A stretch of DNA of 39,294 nucleotides from positions 1-39,294 of the IMG/VR virus record IMGVR_UViG_3300006802_000031; one strand, written 5' to 3'. Position 1 is the stretch's first letter. Every line of letters starts with the position of its first letter. The stretch comes from a virus. Made by a program: the position numbers and the translations under genes. Shown here one piece after another: positions 1-8,583 of this stretch. Under the pieces are notes generated by a model. That model saw only the letters and a program-made list of their open reading frames with translations. It had not been told where the DNA came from and searched no databases.

Positions 1-25
1 AGATTACGTCACTGGTAGTGACTAA
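1..25 (+). CDS. 3' tail of small head protein (duplicate of 39172-39196)
   Basis: The first 25 bases carry the last codons and TAA stop of the gene that is complete at 38783-39196. It is present here only because the contig ends overlap. Do not count it as a separate gene. Confidence 0.9.
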
Positions 26-123
26 ATAACGCGGGAAGGTGCGACGATGAAAAAAGTATTAATAAGCCGCTATGGCGCTTACGGTGATGTTTTACATTGC
101 TCTCACCTTCCCTCTCTTTTTAA
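1..123. repeat. Terminal direct repeat (left copy)
   Basis: Bases 1-123 are identical to 39172-39294. The repeat starts inside the last codons of the small head-protein gene and ends inside the first GT9 gene, so it does not respect gene borders. This is what an assembler leaves when a circular or circularly permuted genome is cut open. Seen directly: exact identity and coordinates. Inference: the unique genome is 39,171 bp and the left edge is not a natural end. A real short terminal redundancy is the alternative. Confidence 0.97.
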
Positions 124-1042
124 AAGCAAAGGTTATGATTATGTGGCCTTTGAAACTAATCATAAAGGGTACCAGGTGTTATTGGAGAACCCTGATATTG
201 ATAATCTGATCTATTTTGACCCATTAGATAATGGGCAGAACCGTTTCTCCCCTAATCGTCTTGCCGCCCATTGGAATGCCATCTCAGAAGGTTATGACTT
301 CTTTCTTAACCTAGTGAATTCTTTAGAAAGGAAGTACATCGCGATGGAGGACATGCCTGATTACTACATGGATGATATCCATAGGCGTAAACGTGGCGAT
401 GTTAATTATTATGATGCGATGACTTTAGAAGCGGGTTTTGATGAAGAAGTCGGCACACAGCATGGTAAGTTATTCTTTAATGATAAGGAAAATCAGATCA
501 TTGAAGATTGGTTAACTAAGAAAGAATTAAAAGATAAGTTTGTGGTATTGATCAATTTAGCGGGTTCTTCATTACAGAAGAAATTCACTCAAGCTAAAGA
601 ATTGATCTACATGATCCTAGAAAGTTACTCTGATGCGGTTCTGATAACAACTGGCGATGAATCAAGTAAGAAGTATTCATTGGCAGGAAAAAGAATTATC
701 AATTTAGAGGGGAAGTGGCCCTTCAGACAAGTGATGCACTTAGCCAAGCATGTCAATCTAACCATTGGCCATGAAAGCGGTATGATGATTGCTTCTAATA
801 TTCATGGTACCCCCACTATACAATTAATGACTTCATCAAGTCTAAGAAACCACCCCAATTATTGTGAAAACGATTTATCACTACAATCCCCTGCTAGGTG
901 TTCTCCTTGCAATCGTGGACCTTATCGTTTCGTAGGTTGTCCTTCAAAGGGAGGATTGCCGGTATGTGTTTATTTCGATCTATCAAAGATAATGAGAAAC
1001 GTGGAGAAAGCCTATAATGCTCGCACACATGAACTTCAGTGA
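47..1042 (+). CDS. GT9-family (heptosyltransferase-like) glycosyltransferase, copy 1
   Basis: 331 aa. The N-terminus (KKVLISRYGAYGDVLH) has the glycine-containing loop typical of GT9 ADP-heptose:LPS heptosyltransferases, followed by the usual NPDIDNLIYFDP stretch. Near residues 240-255 IGHESGMMIASNIHGTP fits the family's donor-site (D/H)(T/E)(G/S)xxHxA region, but the usual TG is ES. The C-terminus has the GT9 cysteine cluster (CSPC...C...C). Known for the family: transfer of a heptose-like sugar from a nucleotide diphosphate donor to LPS core. Inferred here: a sugar transferase acting on virion protein or host glycan. It lies directly after the head genes and overlaps the methyltransferase that follows by 26 nt, so the two are probably co-translated. 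Donor and acceptor cannot be read from the sequence. Confidence 0.8.
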   Translation: MKKVLISRYGAYGDVLHCSHLPSLFKSKGYDYVAFETNHKGYQVLLENPDIDNLIYFDPLDNGQNRFSPNRLAAHWNAISEGYDFFLNLVNSLERKYIAMEDMPDYYMDDIHRRKRGDVNYYDAMTLEAGFDEEVGTQHGKLFFNDKENQIIEDWLTKKELKDKFVVLINLAGSSLQKKFTQAKELIYMILESYSDAVLITTGDESSKKYSLAGKRIINLEGKWPFRQVMHLAKHVNLTIGHESGMMIASNIHGTPTIQLMTSSSLRNHPNYCENDLSLQSPARCSPCNRGPYRFVGCPSKGGLPVCVYFDLSKIMRNVEKAYNARTHELQ

Positions 1043-1787
1043 GAGGGTGCTTCAGAAGTGCCCGCTTTGTAATCAAAAACAACCTATCGTAGTTAGAGGT
1101 ACGGCCCCTGACATTGAAGACCCTAAAGTCCATAATGTCATTTGTGATCGTGGGTATTCTTTCTGCAACTGCCGTAATATCTATTATACGGATTGGTCTA
1201 ACATGAAGTTGGCTAATTACGATGAAGGGTATGAAGATAAATATGATACGGATGCGGTTAAAGATTTATTAGAGAATTATGCCGATAGGTATTATCCAAT
1301 GTTAAGTTCTTACGGGAAGCCAGGAGGCTCTTTTCTAGAGATTGGTAGCATCAATGAATTCTTATTAAACAAATTCAACCCAAATTATAAAACCTATGGG
1401 ATGGATGTTTCTTCTAGGGGATTTAAAAACAACTATTTCATTAAAGCCAATTTCGAATTTTTCGACACAAATGAAAAGTTTGATGTGATATGGGCTTCTC
1501 ATGTGTTTGAACATTTCAAGGACCCATTACGAGCAGTAGAAAAATGTTATGACCTTCTAACGGATGGAGGTTTATTATTTATTGCTATGCCAGATCCTTT
1601 CTTTATCGATTACGCTAATCTCTATGCTTGGGGACATTGGCATATTTATGAACACCATATCTTATGGGATAGAAACTGTTTTATAGAGGAAGTTGAGAGA
1701 AGGGGATTTCAATGTGTTTATAAAGTGAGAAATTCTTGTGAGTCGTTTATTTGCGTTGGGGACTATCATTTAATATTCAAAAAATAG
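1017..1787 (+). CDS. Zinc-ribbon SAM-dependent methyltransferase, copy 1
   Basis: 256 aa. An N-terminal cysteine knuckle (CPLC, later CNC) precedes a class I methyltransferase fold. Motif I reads FLEIGS near residue 108, motif II YGMDVS, and the post-motif region FDVIWASHVFEHFKDP is typical of Methyltransf_11/23-type small-molecule or sugar methyltransferases. It overlaps the end of the GT9 gene, and GGAGAAAG sits about 7 nt before this ATG, which favours 1017 over the ATG at 1029. The pairing with a glycosyltransferase suggests methylation of the transferred sugar, which is inference. It is a distant paralog of the product of 3572-4354. Confidence 0.75.
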   Translation: MLAHMNFSERVLQKCPLCNQKQPIVVRGTAPDIEDPKVHNVICDRGYSFCNCRNIYYTDWSNMKLANYDEGYEDKYDTDAVKDLLENYADRYYPMLSSYGKPGGSFLEIGSINEFLLNKFNPNYKTYGMDVSSRGFKNNYFIKANFEFFDTNEKFDVIWASHVFEHFKDPLRAVEKCYDLLTDGGLLFIAMPDPFFIDYANLYAWGHWHIYEHHILWDRNCFIEEVERRGFQCVYKVRNSCESFICVGDYHLIFKK

Positions 1788-1796
1788 GAGGCCAAT

Positions 1797-2009
1797 ATGC
1801 CAGGGTTTAAAGATAAAAGAAAAGCTGAAAAAGAGACGATGGAAGGAATGTTTACATCAAAGAATAAATCAAAGAGAGTAGTGAGAATGCCGAGTAGTGG
1901 GGCTTCCAAGATTAAAGTCAGTGATGAGCCTAAAAGATTTCCTAAGTTTGGCAATAAAACTTTTGAAGAGTTGACGGATGCAGAAAAGAAAAAAGCAGTA
2001 TTCGGTTAA
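1797..2009 (+). CDS. Small basic protein, unknown
   Basis: 70 aa, lysine-rich, with no recognised domain. A clear AGGAGG ribosome-binding site lies before the ATG, and the gene follows the methyltransferase by 9 nt. It sits in the glycan cassette between the two GT9/methyltransferase pairs. The basic, hydrophilic first half suggests a nucleic-acid or protein ligand, but no function can be assigned. Confidence 0.65.
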   Translation: MPGFKDKRKAEKETMEGMFTSKNKSKRVVRMPSSGASKIKVSDEPKRFPKFGNKTFEELTDAEKKKAVFG

Positions 2010-2023
2010 AGGAGGATAAAATT

Positions 2024-2206
2024 ATGGTTATGATGAATCAGATTAAAAGAGGGCCTACGCCTAAAGACAGTATGGGTATATCAGCTATGGGTGTGAGTGC
2101 CATTAAATCCATGAATCCCAAGATGACAATGCAGGGTGTTATGAAGAAGCCTATTGCAGATAGTAGAAAAGCTAATGTGAATCGTAATAAAGGCCCTAAT
2201 CCATAA
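2024..2206 (+). CDS. Small Met/Lys-rich protein, unknown
   Basis: 60 aa with many methionines spaced through the chain and a basic, Asn/Pro-containing tail. AAAGGAGG precedes the ATG, which supports translation. It shows no membrane segment or known motif. The Met-rich, low-complexity composition resembles small unstructured virion or accessory proteins more than an enzyme. Confidence 0.6.
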   Translation: MVMMNQIKRGPTPKDSMGISAMGVSAIKSMNPKMTMQGVMKKPIADSRKANVNRNKGPNP

Positions 2207-2215
2207 GGAATAGAC

Positions 2216-2545
2216 ATGGAATTTGTTATTAGAGGATGGAAACAACTATCTAATAAGCAGTTGATTAAGAAAGGGTACAAGCCCCGTCTTAATTACGAGC
2301 TGGTTGAGAAGGATGGCAAGAAGTCAGAGCATTTGAAGTGCCACTATTGCGGTAAACAATTCATCTATGATTTTAGTGAGCGGGACAGGTTCATTAAAGA
2401 AGGGCGATGGAACTTCAGAAAGGATAGGCCAGAGCATTGCGGTAACTCGACTTGTGCTGACTTTGTTCAGGATGTTGGAACCTCAAGAGAGAAGCACGCT
2501 AAAGAATTATTTGAAAGCTTATTGCAGCGAGGGTTTTGTAGGTGA
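2216..2545 (+). CDS. Zinc-finger protein, unknown
   Basis: 109 aa. A CHYC pair near residues 43-46 and a second H-C/C set (EHCGNSTC) near 75-82 suggest one zinc-binding site around a basic aromatic stretch. The stop codon overlaps the GTG start of the next GT9 gene (GTGA), so the two are translationally coupled. The role may be an adaptor for the cassette, which is only a guess from context. Confidence 0.65.
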   Translation: MEFVIRGWKQLSNKQLIKKGYKPRLNYELVEKDGKKSEHLKCHYCGKQFIYDFSERDRFIKEGRWNFRKDRPEHCGNSTCADFVQDVGTSREKHAKELFESLLQRGFCR

Positions 2546-3579
2546 AAGAACGCATATTGATTGCGAGGATTGGTGCTTTTGGCGATTGCATTATTATTAC
2601 GCCATTGATTCGACACCTAAAACAGCAAGGACATGAAATCTACGTTCTTACTTCAGAGCGTGGGATGGAGATTTTTAGTCACAATCCTCATATTGATAAA
2701 CTCATCCTTCATAAAAAAGACAGTGTTCACGTCACTAAGCTTAGGGACCACTTTAAAGTGATTCAAGAGACTTATGAATGCGGTCGGTTCATTGATCTAT
2801 GTGAAAGCATTGAATGTAACTTGGCATTCCATCCATCACAGCCAATGTATAATTATGATAGAGAGGAGCGTAAAGCTTTAGCCAACAAGAACTATTATGA
2901 GGAGACGTTTAATTTCGCTAAAGTTCCTGTAAAGGTTTCACATGAAACAATGCGCCCTGAAGTATTCTTTACAGAAAAAGAGGAAGTTAATAACACAGAA
3001 TTTCGCTCGCAATTTATAGGAAAGAAATTGATTGTGTGGGGTTTGTCAGGGTCGGCTCTTCATAAGAGTTACCCATACACTCACATTGTAATGTCAGAAA
3101 TACTTAATAAGCATGAGGATGTTGTATTTATCACGGTAGGAGATGAAGGTTGCGAGATATTAGAGCAGACATTAAGACATGAGAGAGTGGTTTGGAAGTC
3201 AAATAGATGGAATTTTAGAGAAGCTATGTGCATGGTCAGTCACGCATTTGCTATGGTATCCCCTGATACTGGCATTCTCCATTGCGCTGGTGCTTACGAT
3301 TTACCTAAAATCGGATTGCTCACTTCAGTATCTAAAACCAATATCACCAAATACTTTAAAAATGATCACAGCATCCAATCCGATGTCCCATGCGCCCCAT
3401 GTTACCGATTGATTTATGATGCTTCTGTTCAGTGCCCTACTGATTCAGAGATGTATGCCCCATTTTGTAATGCTTATGGGATTTCCCCACAACAAGTCAT
3501 CGATAAATTAAATAAGATCATAATGTTGGATGAAGTCTTTCGTTATGAAAAATCTAAAGAGGAATTAAGCTGTGCCTGA
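2542..3579 (+). CDS. GT9-family (heptosyltransferase-like) glycosyltransferase, copy 2
   Basis: 345 aa starting at GTG. It has the GT9 N-terminal signature (ERILIARIGAFGDCIIITPL), an NPHIDKLIL stretch and the donor-site motif SPDTGILHCAGA near residues 245-256. That motif is closer to the canonical DTGxxHxA than in copy 1. A cysteine cluster follows (CAPC...C...C). It is a diverged paralog of the gene at 47-1042, with its own methyltransferase downstream overlapping by 8 nt. It is probably a sugar transferase of the same pathway with a different donor or acceptor. Confidence 0.82.
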   Translation: MKERILIARIGAFGDCIIITPLIRHLKQQGHEIYVLTSERGMEIFSHNPHIDKLILHKKDSVHVTKLRDHFKVIQETYECGRFIDLCESIECNLAFHPSQPMYNYDREERKALANKNYYEETFNFAKVPVKVSHETMRPEVFFTEKEEVNNTEFRSQFIGKKLIVWGLSGSALHKSYPYTHIVMSEILNKHEDVVFITVGDEGCEILEQTLRHERVVWKSNRWNFREAMCMVSHAFAMVSPDTGILHCAGAYDLPKIGLLTSVSKTNITKYFKNDHSIQSDVPCAPCYRLIYDASVQCPTDSEMYAPFCNAYGISPQQVIDKLNKIIMLDEVFRYEKSKEELSCA

Positions 3580-4354
3580 AGTTGCTGAGAAAGAAATTAA
3601 GAAGGTTGATGTGGATGTCAATAAAGTGATGGCCGATGCCGCACAAAAGGCAGTTCATTGCCCCATTTGTAAGAATGAGCAGGTGTTTAACCATAAGATC
3701 CATGATTCTACTGATACGATGGTTACATGGTATCATTGTGGTTGTGGTACTGTATTCCATACTCAAGGTTTAGACAAGGCCGTTTTCGATGCCGATTATG
3801 TAGCTAAGTGGTTTAAAATGAAAGAGATTGAGCCAAGACTTGATTATTTTGTTCGCACTTACTTTGGCCAAATCTCACATTTAACTTATGGGCGTAAATT
3901 CTTAGATGTCGGGTTTACCATTCCTGTCATGATGGAAAGTTTAAAGAAGAAGGGTTGGATAACTACAGGGGTTGACATTATTCCAAATGATTACATGACC
4001 GATGATTTCGCAACTTTTGAATTTCAAGAAAAGTTTGATGTCATTCATTTAGGTCATGTGCTAGAGTCGATTGGCGATCCGATTGCCGCATTAAAAAAAG
4101 CCTTTGGCATGTTAAACGATATGGGCGTTCTAGTGATTACTCATCCTTGCCCAGAGTTATTGTTTGAGCTTGGCCCAAGAGCTTTTGGCCATTTCACGGA
4201 TTACCGAGAGCGTCATGTCTTTCTATCAGGGGCGGTCATCAAAAATATTGCATCTCAATGTGGATTTGAAGAGAAGTATTACGTCCGAAACCAAGATAGG
4301 AAATTTGCTATGTGGAATGACGCTCATTATATCTATCAGAAGAGGCCTTACTAA
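3572..4354 (+). CDS. Zinc-ribbon SAM-dependent methyltransferase, copy 2
   Basis: 260 aa with a GTG start and AGAGGAA upstream. Architecture matches copy 1: N-terminal CPIC and CGC knuckle, motif I FLDVGFT near residue 110, acidic TGVDI, FDVIHLGHVLE, and the same C-terminal pattern (GH...ERH...GF...YYVRN...H.IYQK). Motif I is degenerate for a SAM loop, with only one glycine, so activity is not assured. Its last base is the first base of the fibre gene's ATG, tying the cassette to the tail genes. Confidence 0.72.
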   Translation: MPEVAEKEIKKVDVDVNKVMADAAQKAVHCPICKNEQVFNHKIHDSTDTMVTWYHCGCGTVFHTQGLDKAVFDADYVAKWFKMKEIEPRLDYFVRTYFGQISHLTYGRKFLDVGFTIPVMMESLKKKGWITTGVDIIPNDYMTDDFATFEFQEKFDVIHLGHVLESIGDPIAALKKAFGMLNDMGVLVITHPCPELLFELGPRAFGHFTDYRERHVFLSGAVIKNIASQCGFEEKYYVRNQDRKFAMWNDAHYIYQKRPY

Positions 4355-6891
4355 TGAGATTTATATTATCATTGTTATTGTTGGTTAATTTATCTGGTGT
4401 TGCTTTTGGCCAGGCTAGAGCGACTTACGATAAGATGTCTCGATTAAGAGATACTAATTTCACTAGTATTGCAGATGATGATATCATTACTTATGATTTA
4501 GCTTCAGGGAAATGGATTAATGAATCAACTGGAGAGGCTTCGTTAGTCACTGGCCCAGCTTCTTCCACAGACAACGCAATCGCAAGGTTTGATGGTGCAA
4601 CTGGGACGCTTTTACAAAACAGTGGCGTAACTATCAGTGATGCTGGAGATATGAGTTTCAATGAAGGCAATATCACTGGACTTACTTCTATTGATGCGGA
4701 TTCTAGTTCGCTTGCATTTAATTTCGATAGCCTTATTGACGTTTCTTCAATTGTGATGATTGGGGATTTATTCTTAAATGGTGACAATGACGATGTTATT
4801 TTTGGTTCATCCCAAGACGCTAGCATTGGATATGATGGTACTAATCTGGTAATTAACCCAAGGTTAGTAGGGTCAGGGTCAGTTACTATTGGCGCAGGTG
4901 CGGCTGGGGTTGATTATGTTCTTTCATTTGATGGTGAGAGCGGTGACGGGACAATAACATTTGACGAGGACAATAGCCGATTTGATATCAATAATGACGT
5001 ACAAATCGGAACTAACAAAACTTTAGTGGTTTCAGAGACGGGGGCGGGTGACACGATCAGGATTCAACACTTAGGTACAGTGGATTATTTGTCGGCAAAT
5101 GAAACTGGGGGGACTAACTCGAATATTATCTTTGCAGACATACAAGGAGATTATAACTGGGGTCTTCATGTCAATGTGTCATCAACCGGTGCTAATTCTA
5201 AAGCTTTTGTTGGTGGGGCGCATGCTACTGATTCTAAGGTAATATTCGCTGATGTGGATGCTACAGGCGCAAGTATCCTATCAGGTTACCAAGCGAACAC
5301 GGCAAGTGATGGGACTCAAAACCTCATTGAGTTATTTGCCGCTCAAGATTGGCAAGATGGGAATACGGTGGGCAGGACATTTGATGGTGACTTCTTTGAA
5401 TTTCAGAACGCTGGGAATCTAAGAGCCAGACTTGATGCCGATGGATTGCTTCGCCTATATGAAACAGCGGGGACAAAGAATGTTAGGTTAGAGCATGACG
5501 GGACGAATGGTATTCTTAGGACTTCTTCAGGTGCTTTAGCTCTCACTTCTGGTTCAGGCGTTATCCATTTTCTTGGTGTTGACGGGACTAATAACGAACA
5601 ATTGATATGGGATATGGAAACTGTTGCTAATCGTCCAATTGTGTCCTCGGGGACAGGTGTTACAGACATCTTTTGGGGCGTTGGTATGGATATGCAATCA
5701 GATGTCAATTTCTGGTATGGTACCTCGAAAGAATGGTCTCTAATGTACAATGACGCGGTAGACGACCAATTGCTATTGCAAACTGCTAAGACTGGTTCCG
5801 CCGCAGTAACTGACCCTATGTTTGAGGTGTTGGTTGACACTGGTCTTGCTGGGGGTGTTCCTTCTAGCCAACAGTTATTTGGCGTTGCAGTAGGTTCGCA
5901 AGCTTCTAACACGCCTAAATTCACAGTGGATGAAGATGGTGACGGGTTCTTTTCCAGAAACTTAGATTTGGGCGTAAGCAACGGGGAAGAGACTACTTTT
6001 ACCATGTGGAGTGATACGACCAAACGAGGACTTATATTCCACGACGGCCTAACATTCACTATTGATGGTAGTGTTGCAACTCAATATTTCCAATTTGGAG
6101 ATTCTGGTACTCCTGTTTTTAGAGATATCAGGTTTATTAAATCTTCATCTAGCGGTGATATTGCTTTCATGATTACGTCTACGGAAATAATGACAATAAC
6201 GGATGACCAAAACATTGGGATAACTGATTCTACACCTAACCAAGGTAAATTAGACATAGATAATACGACGGGCAGTGATGCGCAGTATAATGGTATTGAT
6301 TTAACGCATACTACAGCCACAAACGACAAGAATGGTATAGAATTGCGTTTTACGTTAGGTGATGACGCAGACGCTTCTGACACGGTTGCTGCTATTAATA
6401 TCGACCCTGATAGTAGCACAAATGATGCTGACACTTTCGTTGGTATAAGATCAGAGTCTTTTACAGCCGGCACGGAGAATGCCACATTCATTGAAGTGTT
6501 TGGTACGGGGTGGGATGAGTTCCTTTCTTTTAATAACTTAACCGTGCTCGATGGCAGCAACAATTTAACGGTCAATGATGCAACTATTCAGGGGGCTTTA
6601 GTGCAAGCGACGGGGACAATTGCTGCTGATGATGTGACTCCGGATGTGTCAGGCGGGAATGTGTTTACCACTTCAGCGAATACAGGAGCCACAGCAATCA
6701 CTGATTTGGATAATCCCACAGTGGGGCAGATTGTTCGCATTATTGGAGGCTCTAACACTAATTCAAGTACAATTGCTGACAGTGGGAACTTTAACTTAAG
6801 TGCTGCCTGGACAGCTAGTCTTGACGATGTGCTGACTTTGTTTGTTCAAGCGGATAATGATTATATTGAAATTTCAAGGTCTAACAATTAG
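4354..6891 (+). CDS. Tail fibre protein with N-terminal signal-peptide-like segment
   Basis: 845 aa. Residues about 60-85 (TDNAIARFDGATGTLLQ, then NSGVTI) are a classic phage tail-fibre/pyocin-type repeat. Long beta-rich Gly/Asp/Thr-rich stretches follow. The chain shows no clear intramolecular chaperone or enzymatic tail. The first 20 residues (MRFILSLLLLVNLSGVAFGQ) look like a Sec signal peptide ending at AFG, which is unusual for a fibre assembled in the cytoplasm. It overlaps the methyltransferase by one base. Likely role: host surface recognition. Confidence 0.75.
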   Translation: MRFILSLLLLVNLSGVAFGQARATYDKMSRLRDTNFTSIADDDIITYDLASGKWINESTGEASLVTGPASSTDNAIARFDGATGTLLQNSGVTISDAGDMSFNEGNITGLTSIDADSSSLAFNFDSLIDVSSIVMIGDLFLNGDNDDVIFGSSQDASIGYDGTNLVINPRLVGSGSVTIGAGAAGVDYVLSFDGESGDGTITFDEDNSRFDINNDVQIGTNKTLVVSETGAGDTIRIQHLGTVDYLSANETGGTNSNIIFADIQGDYNWGLHVNVSSTGANSKAFVGGAHATDSKVIFADVDATGASILSGYQANTASDGTQNLIELFAAQDWQDGNTVGRTFDGDFFEFQNAGNLRARLDADGLLRLYETAGTKNVRLEHDGTNGILRTSSGALALTSGSGVIHFLGVDGTNNEQLIWDMETVANRPIVSSGTGVTDIFWGVGMDMQSDVNFWYGTSKEWSLMYNDAVDDQLLLQTAKTGSAAVTDPMFEVLVDTGLAGGVPSSQQLFGVAVGSQASNTPKFTVDEDGDGFFSRNLDLGVSNGEETTFTMWSDTTKRGLIFHDGLTFTIDGSVATQYFQFGDSGTPVFRDIRFIKSSSSGDIAFMITSTEIMTITDDQNIGITDSTPNQGKLDIDNTTGSDAQYNGIDLTHTTATNDKNGIELRFTLGDDADASDTVAAINIDPDSSTNDADTFVGIRSESFTAGTENATFIEVFGTGWDEFLSFNNLTVLDGSNNLTVNDATIQGALVQATGTIAADDVTPDVSGGNVFTTSANTGATAITDLDNPTVGQIVRIIGGSNTNSSTIADSGNFNLSAAWTASLDDVLTLFVQADNDYIEISRSNN

Positions 6892-6899
6892 GAGGTTTG

Positions 6900-7190
6900 A
6901 TGAGGGCAAAATTATTGTGTTTAGTTGCTTTGGTTGCTTGCGTTTCATTAGCGTATGCTGCGGAATTCACCCTTACAGTTCCAGATGAGCATGTGAATAG
7001 GGTTTTAAATGCATATGCAAGTACGTACCCTATCCCAGAAGACCCAAATGGTGACCCTATATATACTAAAGCTCAATGGGTGAAGAAAGTGCTTAAAGAA
7101 GAAATTATAGCTACCGTTCAACATTACGAGTATAGGGAAAGCGTTAAAGCGGTTGTTCCGGCTGAGCCAGACCCCAACATTGTTCAATAG
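6900..7190 (+). CDS. Small secreted tail-region protein, paralog A
   Basis: 96 aa. ATG 6900 is preferred over TTG 6897 because it gives a normal spacing from GGAGG. Residues 1-20 form a Sec signal peptide with an AYA cleavage site. The mature part (AEFTLTVPDEHVNRVLNAYA) belongs to a small phage family seen near fibre genes, with a conserved YPIP and a TKAQW motif followed by an amphipathic helix. It is paralogous to the next gene. No biochemical role is known to me. Confidence 0.7.
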   Translation: MRAKLLCLVALVACVSLAYAAEFTLTVPDEHVNRVLNAYASTYPIPEDPNGDPIYTKAQWVKKVLKEEIIATVQHYEYRESVKAVVPAEPDPNIVQ

Positions 7191-7201
7191 GAGACCATAT
7201 T

Positions 7202-7504
7202 ATGAGGAAGCTAGTTTTAGGATTAATATTAGCAGGAGCCATTGTCGGTTGTAGTAAAGAAATCCAAGCGGCAGAGATGACGATTACTATTCCGGACGCT
7301 AAAGTGACTAGGGTTTTAAATGCTTTTGAGGTAGTGTATCCTATCCCTAAAGACTCAGAGGGCACACCATTGTACACACAAGCCCAATGGGCAAGGCTAG
7401 TGATTAAACGATTCATCATTAATACCGTAACTCGTGGAGAGAACAAGGTTGCTAGAGAAGCCGCTACTGTTCCTGAAGACAATACTATAGCGGACGTTAG
7501 TTAA
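7202..7504 (+). CDS. Small secreted tail-region protein, paralog B (possible lipoprotein)
   Basis: 100 aa. It shares with the previous gene the pattern AE-T-T-PD-V-RVLNA, YPIP, TxAQW and an IIxTV helix, so this is a tandem duplication. Its signal segment contains IVGC near residue 17, a plausible lipobox. The product might therefore be a lipoprotein rather than a soluble exported protein. A good AGGAGA site precedes the ATG. Confidence 0.7.
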   Translation: MRKLVLGLILAGAIVGCSKEIQAAEMTITIPDAKVTRVLNAFEVVYPIPKDSEGTPLYTQAQWARLVIKRFIINTVTRGENKVAREAATVPEDNTIADVS

Positions 7505-7512
7505 GGATATTT

Positions 7513-8583
7513 ATGGCTAAATTAACTAGATACCACAGTGTTGATTTCGGAGGTGGGGCCAGTGGGTTATCTACTGTTGGCTACACTCTTTACAATGCTT
7601 CAGACGGGTCAGAGCATACTGCAAGATCAACCACCAATGTCACTGAGTTAGGCAGTTCTGGGGTTTATGCGACTAATTTTTCTGTAGATCACCATTTAGA
7701 TTTGTACGTGGTTTGGGATGATGGAGAAGGAACGCCGACCTATGCGGTTGAGAATAGTTTTGGTAAGCTGAATAGTATTAAAGAAGAGACGGATAAAGTG
7801 CGGACTATTTGGAACACTATACAACAAAACGCTGATTATCAAGGCGAGTTGATGTTGAAAATGGCTGGACTACAAGAAAATTTAGATAATATCCCTCATC
7901 CTGAAGTCATGGAGAAAGTATTGAAGACCATGAAGGACGATCTATTCAATAGCAATGATAAGATGGTTGAGATGGTGAACGGCCAAATGATTAGTCGATT
8001 CAATGAATTAAGCGCAATAGTTAAAAGTATTGTCGTAGTTGACCCCACTCAAAATATCAAGGCTGTTATGGATGAAGTGAAAGCTATTCAAAACAAACAT
8101 GATAATGTGATGAGCGAGCTAAATAAAATTGAGTTTGATAAATTCCAAAAAGGGATTAAGAATTTAGAGAATTTGCATAAACTTGATGAGGTTAATAAGG
8201 TTAAAAATGAGTTAGCTATCATCATTCGTAAGTTTAACGCTTTCTATTTGGATTCGGTTAAAGAACAGCGTGGAGTAGTCGGTAAACTTCAGCAATTAAT
8301 CAATTCAAGATTAGGTGAGATTAAAAGCACTGATGAGAGATTTCATGTTACTGAGATGGAGACATTGAAATTCATATTAAATCGAGTTGAGCAATTCTTT
8401 AATTTCCTAAAACTCGAACGTCAGGTTGGCAATGTAGACCAGAAGGCCGCTAATGCTTTGAATGCAGTCAATAAACTCATACAAGATATGGATAACAAGA
8501 AATTGCAATCTAATTTAAAGAAGAATCAAGAGAAGATGGCTAGACTAAAGCCGCTTTTGCAGACTCTTAAAGGAGTGAAATAA
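7513..8583 (+). CDS. Structural protein: beta-domain plus long coiled coil
   Basis: 356 aa. Residues about 1-85 form a compact beta-rich domain (GGGASGLSTVGYTLYNA, later VYATNF and LYVVWDDG) of a type common at the N-terminus of phage tail and baseplate proteins. Residues about 90-350 are almost entirely heptad-like helix. It ends one base into the adaptor gene (TAATG). Likely a fibrous tail or neck appendage. The exact role is unknown. Confidence 0.65.
   Translation: MAKLTRYHSVDFGGGASGLSTVGYTLYNASDGSEHTARSTTNVTELGSSGVYATNFSVDHHLDLYVVWDDGEGTPTYAVENSFGKLNSIKEETDKVRTIWNTIQQNADYQGELMLKMAGLQENLDNIPHPEVMEKVLKTMKDDLFNSNDKMVEMVNGQMISRFNELSAIVKSIVVVDPTQNIKAVMDEVKAIQNKHDNVMSELNKIEFDKFQKGIKNLENLHKLDEVNKVKNELAIIIRKFNAFYLDSVKEQRGVVGKLQQLINSRLGEIKSTDERFHVTEMETLKFILNRVEQFFNFLKLERQVGNVDQKAANALNAVNKLIQDMDNKKLQSNLKKNQEKMARLKPLLQTLKGVK

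Noticed and set aside
3179-3412. 77-aa frame inside the second GT9 gene
   Set aside because: It overlaps the conserved donor-binding motif in another frame and has no start signal.
5403-6575. Long minus-strand open frames (218 and 164 aa) inside the tail fibre gene
   Set aside because: They are antisense to a clear fibre sequence, lack ribosome-binding sites and are rich in Ser/Pro/Val as expected of a shadow frame.
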